Positions 28,802 to 36,252 are shown, numbered from the stretch's first letter. The stretch is DNA of 64,000 bases from Polyangium fumosum (GCF_005144585.1 NZ_SSMQ01000008.1:1-64000); one strand, 5' to 3'. Translations and numbers: made by a program. The notes: generated by a model from the sequence alone, not told the origin.

Positions 28802-28836
28802 AAACCCCCTCTCATCCGCGTGATGGGAGGGGGTTT
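28802..28836. terminator. Strong bidirectional hairpin terminator
   Basis: AAACCCCCTCTCATC (28802-28816) pairs with GATGGGAGGGGGTTT (28822-28836) around a 5-base loop, with one G:U pair and A/T-rich flanks on both sides. It lies between the convergent HEAT-repeat and P450 genes and is suited to stop transcription from both sides. Confidence 0.85.
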
Positions 28837-28842
28837 CGTGTT

Positions 28843-30054
28843 TCAGAACGCGACGGGGAGCGCTTCGAGCCCACGCACGATGTACGTGGGGCGCCAGCGC
28901 AGGGTGTGCGGAGCCGCGGCGAGGCGGAGATCGGGCAGCGTGCGCAAGAGCGTGGCGAGCGCGATCTGGCCTTCGAGCCGCGCGAGCGGCGCGCCGAGGC
29001 AATAATGGATGCCCTGGCCGAAGGCGACGTGGCGGTTCGGGTCGCGCGTGAGGTCGAGTTGGTCCGGGTTCACGAACTGCGAGGCGTCGCGGTTCGCGGA
29101 CGCGAGGACCACGAGCACGAGCGAGCCGCGGGGGAGCCTGACGCCGGCGAACTCGACGTCCTCGCGGGTATATCGCTCGGTCGCCATCTCGACGGGGCTC
29201 GTGAACCGGAGCAGCTCCTCGATGGCCGATTTGATCAGCGATGGATTCTGGCGGAGCCGATCGAGCTCGCCCGGGTGTTGCAAGAGCGCGAGCGTGCCGG
29301 ACGCGATGAGGTTCACCGTGGTCTCGTGCCCGGCGACGGTCAAAAGGATGATCATCGCGAGCAGCTCGTTCTCGCTGAGGTGGCTGCCTTCCTCCTCCGC
29401 CTGCGCGAGGGCGCTCAGGAGATCGTCCCGGGGCCGCGCGCGTTTCTCGGCGATGAGCGCGCGGAGGTATCGCACCATGAAGTAAAAGTGCGGGAGCGCG
29501 AGCAGCATCTTCACGTTCGAGGTCGTCTCCATCAGCGCCTTCGAGAAGCGATGAAACCTCGAACGAGCCTCGGAGGGGATGCCGAGCATCTCGGCGATCA
29601 CGGTGAGCGGCAGCGGGAGCGCGTAATCACGCACGAGGTCCATGCGGCCGCGCGCCGCGACCTTCGCGAGGAGATCGTCGGCGATTCGCTGCACGCGCTC
29701 GCGCATGTCCTCGACCATGCGCGGGGTGAACACCTGGTGGACGAGGTTCCGCAGGCGACGGTGATCGGGCTCGTCGACGTCGAGCATGTTGCGCTCGAGG
29801 GGCTTCACGAAGTCGGGGACCCACGGCTGCTTTGCCTGCTGATCCGGGGTGAGGACGGCGCTGCGGTCCTTGGCGAAGCGCGGATCCTTGAGGACGGCCA
29901 CGACGTCGTCGTATCGGGTGACGAGAAAGGCCGTGCGGCCGTCCTTGAGCTTCGTGGGAAAGACGGGCGCCTCGGCCCGGAGGCGGGCGTAGAACGGAAA
30001 TGGATTCGCCTTGAATCCGGGGGCGAGGATGTCGATCGACGCGGGGGGAGGCAT
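28843..30054 (-). CDS. Cytochrome P450
   Basis: Using the ATG at 30054 (MPPPASIDIL; the frame opens at 30072), the protein has 403 residues, typical for a soluble bacterial P450. It has the I-helix AGHETT (241-246), the K-helix E280-x-x-R283 in EELLRF, and the heme loop FGQGIHYCLG with the thiolate Cys352. Acid-alcohol pair E244/T245 supports normal oxygen activation. No ferredoxin or reductase lies beside it and no biosynthetic cluster is evident, so the substrate is unknown. It ends 6 bp after the terminator. Confidence 0.93.
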   Translation of the reverse strand: MPPPASIDILAPGFKANPFPFYARLRAEAPVFPTKLKDGRTAFLVTRYDDVVAVLKDPRFAKDRSAVLTPDQQAKQPWVPDFVKPLERNMLDVDEPDHRRLRNLVHQVFTPRMVEDMRERVQRIADDLLAKVAARGRMDLVRDYALPLPLTVIAEMLGIPSEARSRFHRFSKALMETTSNVKMLLALPHFYFMVRYLRALIAEKRARPRDDLLSALAQAEEEGSHLSENELLAMIILLTVAGHETTVNLIASGTLALLQHPGELDRLRQNPSLIKSAIEELLRFTSPVEMATERYTREDVEFAGVRLPRGSLVLVVLASANRDASQFVNPDQLDLTRDPNRHVAFGQGIHYCLGAPLARLEGQIALATLLRTLPDLRLAAAPHTLRWRPTYIVRGLEALPVAF

Positions 30055-30173
30055 CGGTCCCCAGCATACCATGCACGCAGGAACAAGGCTGTGGGCGCCG
30101 GAGCGAGCGACAGGGGCGGACGGGCCGCATTTCGGGCTCGCCGCTCAGGAGGGGCGGATGCGCGGAGGGGCGC

Positions 30174-30737
30174 TCACGGGGTTTGATCTTCCTCGTCGAT
30201 CCGACGCGTCCTCTTCCCCGGGATCTGTTCGCCCCTTTGTTGGGCCAGGAGCACGTCACGGAGCTTCCGCAGAGGTTCGAGGTGGTATTCGTAAAAATCC
30301 GTGTCGCTCTGCGTCGCCCTCGCTTCTTCGAGCCCTCGCTCGAGCTCGGCGATGAGCGGCATAAGCACGGCGAGCCCCTCCTCGGGGTTCTCGTCGTAGC
30401 GACAGCACTCCGCGAAGAACCACGTCATCCTGCATTCGATATCAATGTCCGTGAAACCGAGGAGAACGCGTGCGTTCCAAGCGTCCCGACAGGTCTGGAA
30501 GGGGGGGTGCTTTGATTCTGTCAGCCTGATGATATCTTCGGCGATGCGGCGCCTTGTTTCGAGCACGCCGAACTCACTGTCGCCCATGCGCGCCACGAAC
30601 TCCGCCTCGAGCCGACAGTAATCGTCAACGGCCTCGGCGAAGCTACGAGTTCGCTTCAAAGATTTAACCAAGAGAGCGCCGCTCACTTCTGCAAAATCCT
30701 GGAAAATACATTCAATTCTTTCGTCTTCTGTCGTCAT
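30174..30737 (-). CDS. Putative immunity/partner protein of cassette A
   Basis: This 187-residue, strongly acidic cytosolic protein lies 7 bp downstream of the cassette A lipoprotein gene. It is a paralogue of the protein at 31552-32145: they match well from about residue 100 on (FFAECCRYDENPEEGLAVL and a shared QIPGKRTRRIDE tail) but much less in the N-terminal half. No signal peptide, membrane segment or enzyme motif is seen. Position directly after a lipoprotein with a variable tip, small size, low pI and duplication resemble immunity genes of polymorphic toxin systems. That role is an inference; an adaptor protein is an alternative. Confidence 0.7.
   Translation of the reverse strand: MTTEDERIECIFQDFAEVSGALLVKSLKRTRSFAEAVDDYCRLEAEFVARMGDSEFGVLETRRRIAEDIIRLTESKHPPFQTCRDAWNARVLLGFTDIDIECRMTWFFAECCRYDENPEEGLAVLMPLIAELERGLEEARATQSDTDFYEYHLEPLRKLRDVLLAQQRGEQIPGKRTRRIDEEDQTP
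30192..30428. repeat. 237-bp direct repeat, copy 1 (copy 2 at 31591-31827)
   Basis: The last third of the two partner genes is nearly identical at DNA level, with the same spacing and only scattered substitutions. Outside this block the two genes diverge. Together with the repeat at 30967-31527 it flanks the variable segment of each cassette and could support exchange by homologous recombination. Confidence 0.85.
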
Positions 30738-30744
30738 GCTCTTC

Positions 30745-31491
30745 CTACCGCGGCCATCCGGGCAACCAATACTCGCAGGATCCCTTGCCGCGCGTCAGCG
30801 GAATAAATTTGGGCCACTCTTTCTCCCCTCGACACCTGTCGAAGCACATCTTGCATCTCGTTTCTCCAATGACGCTACCCGGTCTGTCCGCCAGGCGCTT
30901 GTTCAGGCAAGCGTTCAGATGCTCTTGACACGGGTCGTCGTCATCGTCCTCCTGCCGATACTTCGTCGCAATATCCGACTTGCCAAGCTCCACCGACGCG
31001 GCGATCACGATGACGATGGGGGCCGCCTCGATGATGAGGTCGGCAAGCACGACCGCCACAGCCACGAGCACGCCGGGGTTTCCGACGAGCGCACGCTCGG
31101 CCGCCGCCTGCCCGTTCGCTGGCGCGGGCGATGCGGACACGCGCACCTTGGACAGCCTGAGGAGCTGCTCCGGCACCGTCATGTTTCGTAGCGCGATCCG
31201 CATGCATATCGCGAGCTCTTCATGGGGCACGCCTTTGCTCTTGACACCCTCGACGTGTCCGTCTTCGTCGACCGTCAACACGACGTCAAACGTAAATTGC
31301 CCTCGGGGAAGGTCACCGACAAACTCATCCACGCATTCTCGCAGCCGCTCCGCCGTCGCGTCCGGCACGCGCGGGCCCTCGCTCGCTTCCGGGTACGTGA
31401 TCTTCGCCCCGCAGCCGAGCGGCAAGAGCGCCAATGACGCGCAGCCGAGGAGCCCGAGGGACAGGAAGGTTCGTACACGCGGGACCGCCAT
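30745..31491 (-). CDS. Variable-tip lipoprotein of cassette A
   Basis: The start MAVPRVRTFLSLGLL (31491) gives a signal peptide with lipobox LPLGC (Cys27); the frame stays open to a TTG at 31527, less likely as a start. Residues about 45-115 resemble the C-terminal domain of AgmX/PglI proteins: Cys53, FDVVLTVDEDGHVEGVKSKG, Cys96 and a helix. A long hydrophobic stretch at 141-170 can cross or insert in a membrane. The last 70 residues hold six cysteines (188, 195, 213, 216, 220, 239), spaced C-x6-C-x17-C-x2-C-x3-C-x18-C. Residues 1-175 are about 95% identical to the cassette B lipoprotein; the tip is not, except its cysteines. Probably a surface effector or recognition protein (inference). Confidence 0.8.
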   Translation of the reverse strand: MAVPRVRTFLSLGLLGCASLALLPLGCGAKITYPEASEGPRVPDATAERLRECVDEFVGDLPRGQFTFDVVLTVDEDGHVEGVKSKGVPHEELAICMRIALRNMTVPEQLLRLSKVRVSASPAPANGQAAAERALVGNPGVLVAVAVVLADLIIEAAPIVIVIAASVELGKSDIATKYRQEDDDDDPCQEHLNACLNKRLADRPGSVIGETRCKMCFDRCRGEKEWPKFIPLTRGKGSCEYWLPGWPR

Positions 31492-31527
31492 GGCCAAGAT
31501 GCGACCAGGAACACCGGTTTCCGTCAA
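30967..31527. repeat. 561-bp direct repeat, copy 1 (copy 2 at 32331-32891)
   Basis: The two lipoprotein genes and about 36 bp before their ATGs are almost identical up to codon 175 and then stop matching. The upstream part includes TTGACG (31527-31522 and 32891-32886, minus strand), which could be a -35 box. The repeat marks a recent tandem duplication whose tips later diverged or were replaced. Confidence 0.88.
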
Positions 31528-31551
31528 CGCAGAGAATGCGTCGAGCGGCGC

Positions 31552-32145
31552 TCACGGCGTTCCGTCTTCATCCGGGTCGCTGTCGCGCGCCTCGTCGATC
31601 CGACGTGTCCTCTTCCCGGGGATCTGTTCGCCCCTTTGTTGGGCCAGGAGCTCGTCACGCTGCTTCAGCAGAGGTTCGAGGTGGTATTCGTAAAAATCCG
31701 TGTCGCTCTGCGTCGCCCTCGCTTCTTCGAGCCCTCGCTCGAGCTCGGCGACGAGCGGCAAAAGCACGGCGAGCCCCTCCTCGGGGTTCTCGTCGTAGCG
31801 ACAGCAATCCGCGAAAAACCAGGTCATGGTATATTCTCGTTCCCTGCCCGAGAAGCCGAGGCGAACGATGTCCTCCCAGGCCTCGCGGCAAACCTCGAGG
31901 GGGGGGCGCTTCGATTGCGCGAGCGTGAGGATCAGCTCGGCGATGCGTCGCCTCGTCTCGAGCACGTGAAAGTCACTGTCGCATCCGCGCACCACGAACT
32001 CCTCCTCGAGCCGACGGAAATCATCCACGGCCTCGGCGAAGCTTCGCTCCTTATCCAGAGACTTGACCAAGAGGCGGCCGCTGGCGTTGCAGAAAGCCAG
32101 CTCCTCCCCCTCCATCTCTCCGCCGGATTCCCGCTCATAGCTCAT
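31552..32145 (-). CDS. Putative immunity/partner protein of cassette B
   Basis: This 197-residue acidic cytosolic protein starts with an ATG that overlaps the stop of the cassette B lipoprotein gene (ATGA), so the two proteins are translationally coupled. It is a paralogue of the cassette A partner: both keep LLVKSL near residue 27, RSFAEAVDD, LETRRRIAE and a nearly identical C-terminal 80 residues, while the N-terminal segment and the region around residues 60-100 differ. Strict coupling fits an antidote or chaperone that must be made whenever the lipoprotein is. No known domain is recognised. An internal ATG ten codons in (32115) is an alternative start. Confidence 0.7.
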   Translation of the reverse strand: MSYERESGGEMEGEELAFCNASGRLLVKSLDKERSFAEAVDDFRRLEEEFVVRGCDSDFHVLETRRRIAELILTLAQSKRPPLEVCREAWEDIVRLGFSGREREYTMTWFFADCCRYDENPEEGLAVLLPLVAELERGLEEARATQSDTDFYEYHLEPLLKQRDELLAQQRGEQIPGKRTRRIDEARDSDPDEDGTP

Positions 32146-32855
32146 TTACACGTCTCCCATTTGGACATCATGATCTTGTCGGGCCATTCGCCGTTCCTCT
32201 TACATCTTGCGTGGCACGCCACGCAGATCGAATGTCTCCAATAACTTCCTTGTTTGCTTTGTCGCGCCGAGTCAAGGCAGTCGTTCAGGGGCTCTTGACA
32301 CGGGTCGTCCTCCTTCTGCCGATACCTCTTCGCAATATCCGACTTGCCAAGCTCCACCGACGCGGCGATCACGATGACAACGGGGCCCGCCTCGATGATG
32401 AGGTCGGCCAGCGTGATCGCCACGGCCACGAGCAACCCGGGGTTGCCGACGAGCGCACGCTCGGCCGCCGCCTGCCCGTTCGCTGGCGCGGGCGATGCGG
32501 ACACGCGCACCTTGGACAGCCTGAGGAGCTGCTCCGGCACGGTCATGTTTCGTAGCGCGATCCGCATGCATATCGCGAGCTCTTCATGGGGCACGCCTTT
32601 GCTCTTGACACCCTCGACGTGTCCGTCTTCGTCGACCGTCAACACGACGTCAAACGTAAATTGCACTCGGGGAAGGTCACCGACAAACGCATCCACGCAT
32701 TCTCGCAGCCGCTCCGCCGTCGCGTCCGGCACGCGCGGGCCCTCGCTCGCTTCCGGGTACGTGATCTTCGCCCCGCAGCCGAGCGGCAAGAGCGCCAATG
32801 ACGCGCAGCCGAGGAGCCCAAAGGACAGGAAGGTTCGTACACGCGGGACCCTCAT
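32142..32855 (-). CDS. Variable-tip lipoprotein of cassette B
   Basis: The ATG at 32855 (MRVPRVRTFLSFGLL) gives 237 residues; in-frame ATG 32864 and TTG 32891 are alternatives. The architecture is that of cassette A: lipobox LPLGC, AgmX/PglI-like domain with Cys53 and Cys96, hydrophobic helix 141-170. The tip has cysteines at 186, 193, 211, 214, 218 and 236, giving C-x6-C-x17-C-x2-C-x3-C-x17-C, the same frame as A although nearly every other tip residue differs. It is the first gene of the four-gene minus-strand group. The disulfide-like pattern indicates an extracytoplasmic tip. Activity is unknown; no nuclease, protease or deaminase motif is seen. Confidence 0.8.
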   Translation of the reverse strand: MRVPRVRTFLSFGLLGCASLALLPLGCGAKITYPEASEGPRVPDATAERLRECVDAFVGDLPRVQFTFDVVLTVDEDGHVEGVKSKGVPHEELAICMRIALRNMTVPEQLLRLSKVRVSASPAPANGQAAAERALVGNPGLLVAVAITLADLIIEAGPVVIVIAASVELGKSDIAKRYRQKEDDPCQEPLNDCLDSARQSKQGSYWRHSICVACHARCKRNGEWPDKIMMSKWETCK

Positions 32856-32964
32856 GGCGACCATGCGACCAAGAACCCCGGCTTCCGTCAACGCAGGTCG
32901 TTCCTACCCATACAGTGCGGCCACACCCTTCTCCCCTTGCGCCCGCTTCTCCTCCTGTGCTCCC

Positions 32965-33777
32965 ATGCCGCGCATGACCAGCCCTTCATTCGATCCTATC
33001 CAGGGGAAACAAGCCTTCGACACGCTCCTCCCTCACTACAAGGTGATGCCGGTGGAGGCCCTCTCCGTCGTCAATGCCGACGCGGGCCTCGTCGCGGTCG
33101 CGGCGCTCGGACTCTCCGCGCGGGCGAACGAGCCGAAGCTCCTCGCGCGCTTCAAGAGCCTGCCCGTGAGCGAATTCGACGCGAACCTCGTCGAGCTGCT
33201 CCCCACGGCCGCCTGGGCGTGCTGGTATGCCGCGACCGAGGATCAAAAGGCGCGCGCCCTGTCCACGGACGCAAAGCTCCCGGTCGAGTTCGTGCAAAAG
33301 GCCATCGCCATCGAGGCGCGCATGCAGGCCTGCTGCGAGTACCATTTGAACGATCACCCCGAGGTCGGCCCCTACCTCGCCATGCTGCGCGGGGGCACGG
33401 GCCACCGCGACCTCGCCGCGGATCTGCTCGGTTATGCCAGCGTCTATCGAGACCATTATGACGCGCTCTCCGCCGATACAAAACACTTCCGTTCGACCGA
33501 CGCCGACGACGCCGTGAAGGTCGCGGAGGAGATCCTCGCCACGCTGGGCGCGCGGCTCGGCCCGGAGGCGCGCGCGGCCGCCGATCACCTCGCCCGCGCG
33601 TTCACGCTCTTGCTCGATACCTACGAGGAAGTCGCCGCCGCCGGCCGGTGGCTCCTGCGTCACGAGCCCACGCCGGAAAAGACCTTCCCCTCGCTCTTCA
33701 CCGTCGTTCGCGCCCGCGCAGGCGGCCGAAGCAAGAAAAAGCCCGAGTCCGCCCCGGCAGCATCCACCGGAGGCTGA
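32965..33777 (+). CDS. Hypothetical helical protein, 270 residues
   Basis: Strong codon bias supports coding from ATG 32965 (or 32974, MTSPSFDPIQG). The protein is cytosolic and mainly alpha-helical, with a Cys-Cys-containing segment EARMQACCEYHLNDHPEVG and a Lys/Pro/Ala-rich tail. I do not recognise a family. No clear Shine-Dalgarno precedes either ATG. It is divergent from the variable-tip lipoprotein cassettes and separated from the third cassette by the 43-bp repeat array, so a part in that system cannot be excluded. Confidence 0.68.
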   Translation: MPRMTSPSFDPIQGKQAFDTLLPHYKVMPVEALSVVNADAGLVAVAALGLSARANEPKLLARFKSLPVSEFDANLVELLPTAAWACWYAATEDQKARALSTDAKLPVEFVQKAIAIEARMQACCEYHLNDHPEVGPYLAMLRGGTGHRDLAADLLGYASVYRDHYDALSADTKHFRSTDADDAVKVAEEILATLGARLGPEARAAADHLARAFTLLLDTYEEVAAAGRWLLRHEPTPEKTFPSLFTVVRARAGGRSKKKPESAPAASTGG

Positions 33778-33786
33778 AAAACCCCT

Positions 33787-34002
33787 CCCGGAGGGCGCGG
33801 ACAGGCGCCGGAGGGCTCCGAAACCCCCTCCCAGGGTCGTACACAGGTGCCGGAGGGCTCCGAAACCCCCCTCCCAGGGTCGTACACAGGCGCGCCGAGG
33901 CTCCGAAACCCCCCCTCCCAGGGTCGTACACAGGCGCCCAAGGCTCCGAAACCCCCCTCCCAGGGTCGTACACAGGCGCCCGAGGGCTCCGAAACCCCCA
34001 TT
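33787..34002. repeat. 43-bp tandem repeat array
   Basis: GGGTCGTACACAGG starts at 33834, 33877, 33921 and 33963 (period 42-44 bp), each followed by a GC-rich arm ending GGCTCCGAAACCCCC; a degenerate fifth copy precedes them. In the first two units CGGAGGGCTCCG is a small hairpin. A single diverged unit occurs again at 35228-35262, directly before the duplicated leader. The array lies just upstream of the third lipoprotein gene. Confidence 0.85.
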
Positions 34003-34159
34003 CTGCTTCCACCCCGCGCGGACGGTCCGATACACTGCTTCGGCAGCGAGGGGTGCGCTCATGGGGAAGGGGCGGCTTGCCGGGGCGGCGTTGTTCGCTA
34101 CGTGCATGGCAGCGTGTTGGGTGCCGATGGGATGCGGGGCGAGCGACGAGTACGCCGCC
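33971..34159. repeat. 189-bp direct repeat, copy 1 (copy 2 at 35235-35423)
   Basis: The block covers the end of the 43-bp array, the presumed promoter region (CGGTCCGATACRCTGCTTCG) and the first 33 codons of the third-cassette lipoprotein. The second copy keeps the same 1264-bp offset throughout with few mismatches, then ends abruptly in front of the orphan partner gene. Confidence 0.88.
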
Positions 34160-34747
34160 GTGCCCGCGCCCCCGACCGAGGGGGCGCTCCCGGCGAGCAC
34201 CGTCCACGCGCTTCAAGCATGCGCGGAGAAACACGCGGGGCGGCTCGGGCGCCATGCATACGAGGTCGACTTTCAAGTCGAGCTGACGGACAACCGGGTC
34301 TCCAAGGTGACGCCCAAGGGGCCGCGGCTCGACGATGCCGGCCTCGAAGGGTGCATGCTCGATGTGCTGCGGACGATGGCGGACGCGGGCTACACGCCAA
34401 ACCCCGACGAGCTGATCTCGCATGGCGGCCTCTTGCCTTCGCGGGGCCTCCTGGCGAACGTGTCGGTGATCTCCCAGTTGATCCGACTCGCCCCGCTGAT
34501 CGTCTCGGCGTCCGGCGTGACGATCGTCGTGGGCGTCGCGGTCCTGGTCGTGGCCGCGGCCGTTTCGTTGAAGGATGCCGCCGACGAGGATGCCGAGAAG
34601 GAGCGGTGCAAGAAGGTGCTCGAGGGTTGCATCGAGAAATGTACAAGGGAAGCCATACCCTCAGGTTCGCCGAGCGGCGACCCGTTCTTCAAATGTCGCA
34701 GAGATTGCCTCGAAGCAGGAAATTGCTGGGGAATGAAACTACATTGA
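34061..34747 (+). CDS. Variable-tip lipoprotein of cassette C
   Basis: This 228-residue protein has a different leader (MGKGRLAGAALFATCMAACW, lipidated Cys25) but the same plan as cassettes A and B: AgmX/PglI-like domain with Cys54 and Cys98 around YEVDFQVELTDNRVSKVTPK, a hydrophobic helix (145-169), and a short tip with six cysteines (183, 190, 194, 212, 216, 222; C-x6-C-x3-C-x17-C-x3-C-x5-C). Overall identity with A and B is low, so this is a diverged relative. It is followed after 20 bp by a small partner gene. No catalytic motif is recognised. Confidence 0.75.
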   Translation: MGKGRLAGAALFATCMAACWVPMGCGASDEYAAVPAPPTEGALPASTVHALQACAEKHAGRLGRHAYEVDFQVELTDNRVSKVTPKGPRLDDAGLEGCMLDVLRTMADAGYTPNPDELISHGGLLPSRGLLANVSVISQLIRLAPLIVSASGVTIVVGVAVLVVAAAVSLKDAADEDAEKERCKKVLEGCIEKCTREAIPSGSPSGDPFFKCRRDCLEAGNCWGMKLH

Positions 34748-34767
34748 ATGACGAGGCCCCACGCCCC

Positions 34768-35214
34768 ATGGAAAAAATCATCGCGAACGAGATCCTGGCC
34801 ACGCTCCACGAATCCTCTTACGTCGTCGACAAGATCCTTGGTGAACTGAAGGGTGCGTGCCCAGAGGAGCCCTTCCACGCTTGCGCCATGCTCCTGGCGT
34901 ACGTGATGTCCGACATGTTCGACAATGTGATGGCGCCCATGTACGACGAGCACCCAGACCTCGCGCCAGATTGGTATCGCGAGGGACCGCCACGGGGAAG
35001 GCCGGCAATAACACCCTTGAAGCTACCCCTGAAGGCTCGGCAGGCGCTGCTCGACGCATTCGAGACCGCCTACGAAAAGGTACAAGCAGCCGGACACCGC
35101 TTGTCCCAGCTTCCAGATCCCCTGGAAGTCGCCCTGTACGCCCAGGGGATCCATCAGGTCTCGGTCAGCTTGTGCCGCGCGAGGGTCACCCTCCTCATGG
35201 CAGACGTCGAATAG
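34768..35214 (+). CDS. Putative immunity/partner protein of cassette C
   Basis: MEKIIANEILATLHESSYVV starts a 148-residue, mostly helical cytosolic protein. It is not related to the A/B partners but is a paralogue of the orphan protein at 35438-35887 (same length, shared MAYVMSDMFDNVMAP-like block at residues 44-60) and of the truncated gene at 35956. A family of small genes behind one lipoprotein, with extra solitary copies, is the typical footprint of immunity genes. The larger open frame reading in from 33847 is not used. Confidence 0.68.
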   Translation: MEKIIANEILATLHESSYVVDKILGELKGACPEEPFHACAMLLAYVMSDMFDNVMAPMYDEHPDLAPDWYREGPPRGRPAITPLKLPLKARQALLDAFETAYEKVQAAGHRLSQLPDPLEVALYAQGIHQVSVSLCRARVTLLMADVE

Positions 35215-35325
35215 GGGTCGCTCCCTTGGTCATGCACAGGCGCGCCGGGGCTCCGAAACCCCCTTTCTGCTTCCACCCCGCGCGGACGGTCCGATACGCT
35301 GCTTCGCCAGCGAGGGAGTGCGCTC

Positions 35326-35424
35326 ATGGGGAAGGGGCGGCTTGCCGGGGCGGCGTTGTTCGCTACGTGCATGGCAGCGTGTTGGGTACCGATGGGATGC
35401 GGGGCGAGCGACGAATACGCCGCA
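35326..35424 (+). pseudogene. Truncated lipoprotein leader (remnant)
   Basis: The first 33 codons match the cassette C lipoprotein (signal peptide, Cys25, ASDEYAA), then the sequence jumps directly to the Shine-Dalgarno region of the next partner gene. The body, membrane helix and Cys tip are missing, so this looks like a deletion that removed the effector part and left the leader and promoter. Translation would continue in a frame overlapping the next gene to 35736, without any protein-like character. Confidence 0.75.
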
Positions 35425-35437
35425 CAAGGAACGAGCA

Positions 35438-35887
35438 ATGAACAAGGAGACCGCCGAGAAGCTGCTTGCAATATCGATGGATTGCTCGCGCGACACCAAC
35501 GAGTCGATCAAGCGAGTCATGGAATGTTGCGACGAAGGGACGTTCAAGATATATCGCGGGCACGGCGGAAAGATCATGGGCTACCTCTTTACCGAGGTCA
35601 TTGCGCCGATTCAAAGCGAGCACCTCGAACTCGCGCCGCCGGATTTCAAGCCGATGCAGCACACCGAGCGGCCGAGACTCCGACTCACGAAGGAGAGCCA
35701 GGACGATCTGCTTGCGCTGCTGAACCGGCTCTATGAGCAGATCGAGACGATGGCGGGCATCGTGCGTGAGAACTGCGATAAGGTAGAGGCTGCGATGTAC
35801 CGTAGCAGGACCCACGAAGTGCTCGTTCACGTCGCGGATGCAATGGCATGTGTGCTGGCTGCTGACATCGAGGAGAAGGAAGGGTAA
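35438..35887 (+). CDS. Orphan immunity-like protein (cassette C family)
   Basis: MNKETAEKLLAISMDCSRDT starts a 149-residue cytosolic protein related to the cassette C partner and to the truncated gene downstream. It keeps the GGKIMGYLFTEVIAPIQSEH block and a C-terminal LVHVADAMACVLAADIEEKE. It sits directly behind the truncated lipoprotein leader, so it has lost its effector but would still use the duplicated promoter. Solitary immunity genes of this kind protect against effectors no longer carried; this reading is inferred. Confidence 0.7.
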   Translation: MNKETAEKLLAISMDCSRDTNESIKRVMECCDEGTFKIYRGHGGKIMGYLFTEVIAPIQSEHLELAPPDFKPMQHTERPRLRLTKESQDDLLALLNRLYEQIETMAGIVRENCDKVEAAMYRSRTHEVLVHVADAMACVLAADIEEKEG

Positions 35888-35955
35888 TGTCGAGGGCGAC
35901 GCAATGGCGAGGGTCGCCCCCCCACGAAACCCATCGCCAGTAGCGGGAGAAGACA

Positions 35956-36252
35956 ATGGACCGAGACACGGCTGAAAAGCTGAACCAGATGACCCTCGAC
36001 GCCTATTTCAAGCTCCACGACGCCGTCGCCCTCGTGCACGCGAGCAGCTCAGCACCCGAAAGAAAAGAATACATCATGGGGTTCGGCAGAGCGCTCGGGT
36101 ATCTTTATACGGACGTTCTGTGTCCACTCTACAAAGAGTATCCAGATCTCAAGCCCGACAACATCGCGTGACCGGGGAACGGGGATCCCTCCGATCTCGG
36201 TCAGCTTGTGCCGCGCGAGAGTCGCCCTCCTCATGGCAGAAGTCGAATAGGG
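35956..36252 (+). pseudogene. Internally deleted immunity-like gene (remnant)
   Basis: An open frame of 71 codons (35956-36171, MDRDTAEKLNQMTLDAYFKL) matches the N-terminal half of the orphan partner (GRALGYLYTDVLCPLYKEYP). It stops early; 10 bp later begins a segment (36181-36252) that is nearly identical to the last 70 bp of the cassette C partner gene (35146-35216), including its stop codon. The middle third is therefore deleted. The short protein may still be made, but the gene is best read as a remnant. Confidence 0.7.

Noticed and set aside
25555-28815. Open frame of about 1086 codons opposite the HEAT-repeat gene
   Set aside because: Antisense shadow: Arg/Leu/His-rich without any motif, while the plus-strand frame has a ribosome binding site, membrane helix and repeats.
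31492-31527. TTG start for the cassette A lipoprotein (and 32856-32891 for B)
   Set aside because: TTG would add 12 residues before the signal peptide; the ATG start gives a normal lipoprotein signal and the TTGACG is more like a -35 box.
35326-35736. A 136-residue lipoprotein starting with the duplicated leader
   Set aside because: Only the first 33 residues are related to the lipoprotein; the rest is an out-of-frame reading of the partner gene.
30174-36252. Insertion sequence or transposon as the cause of the duplications
   Set aside because: No transposase, terminal inverted repeats or target duplications are visible; the repeats are coding blocks with fixed offsets, which fits tandem duplication and recombination better.
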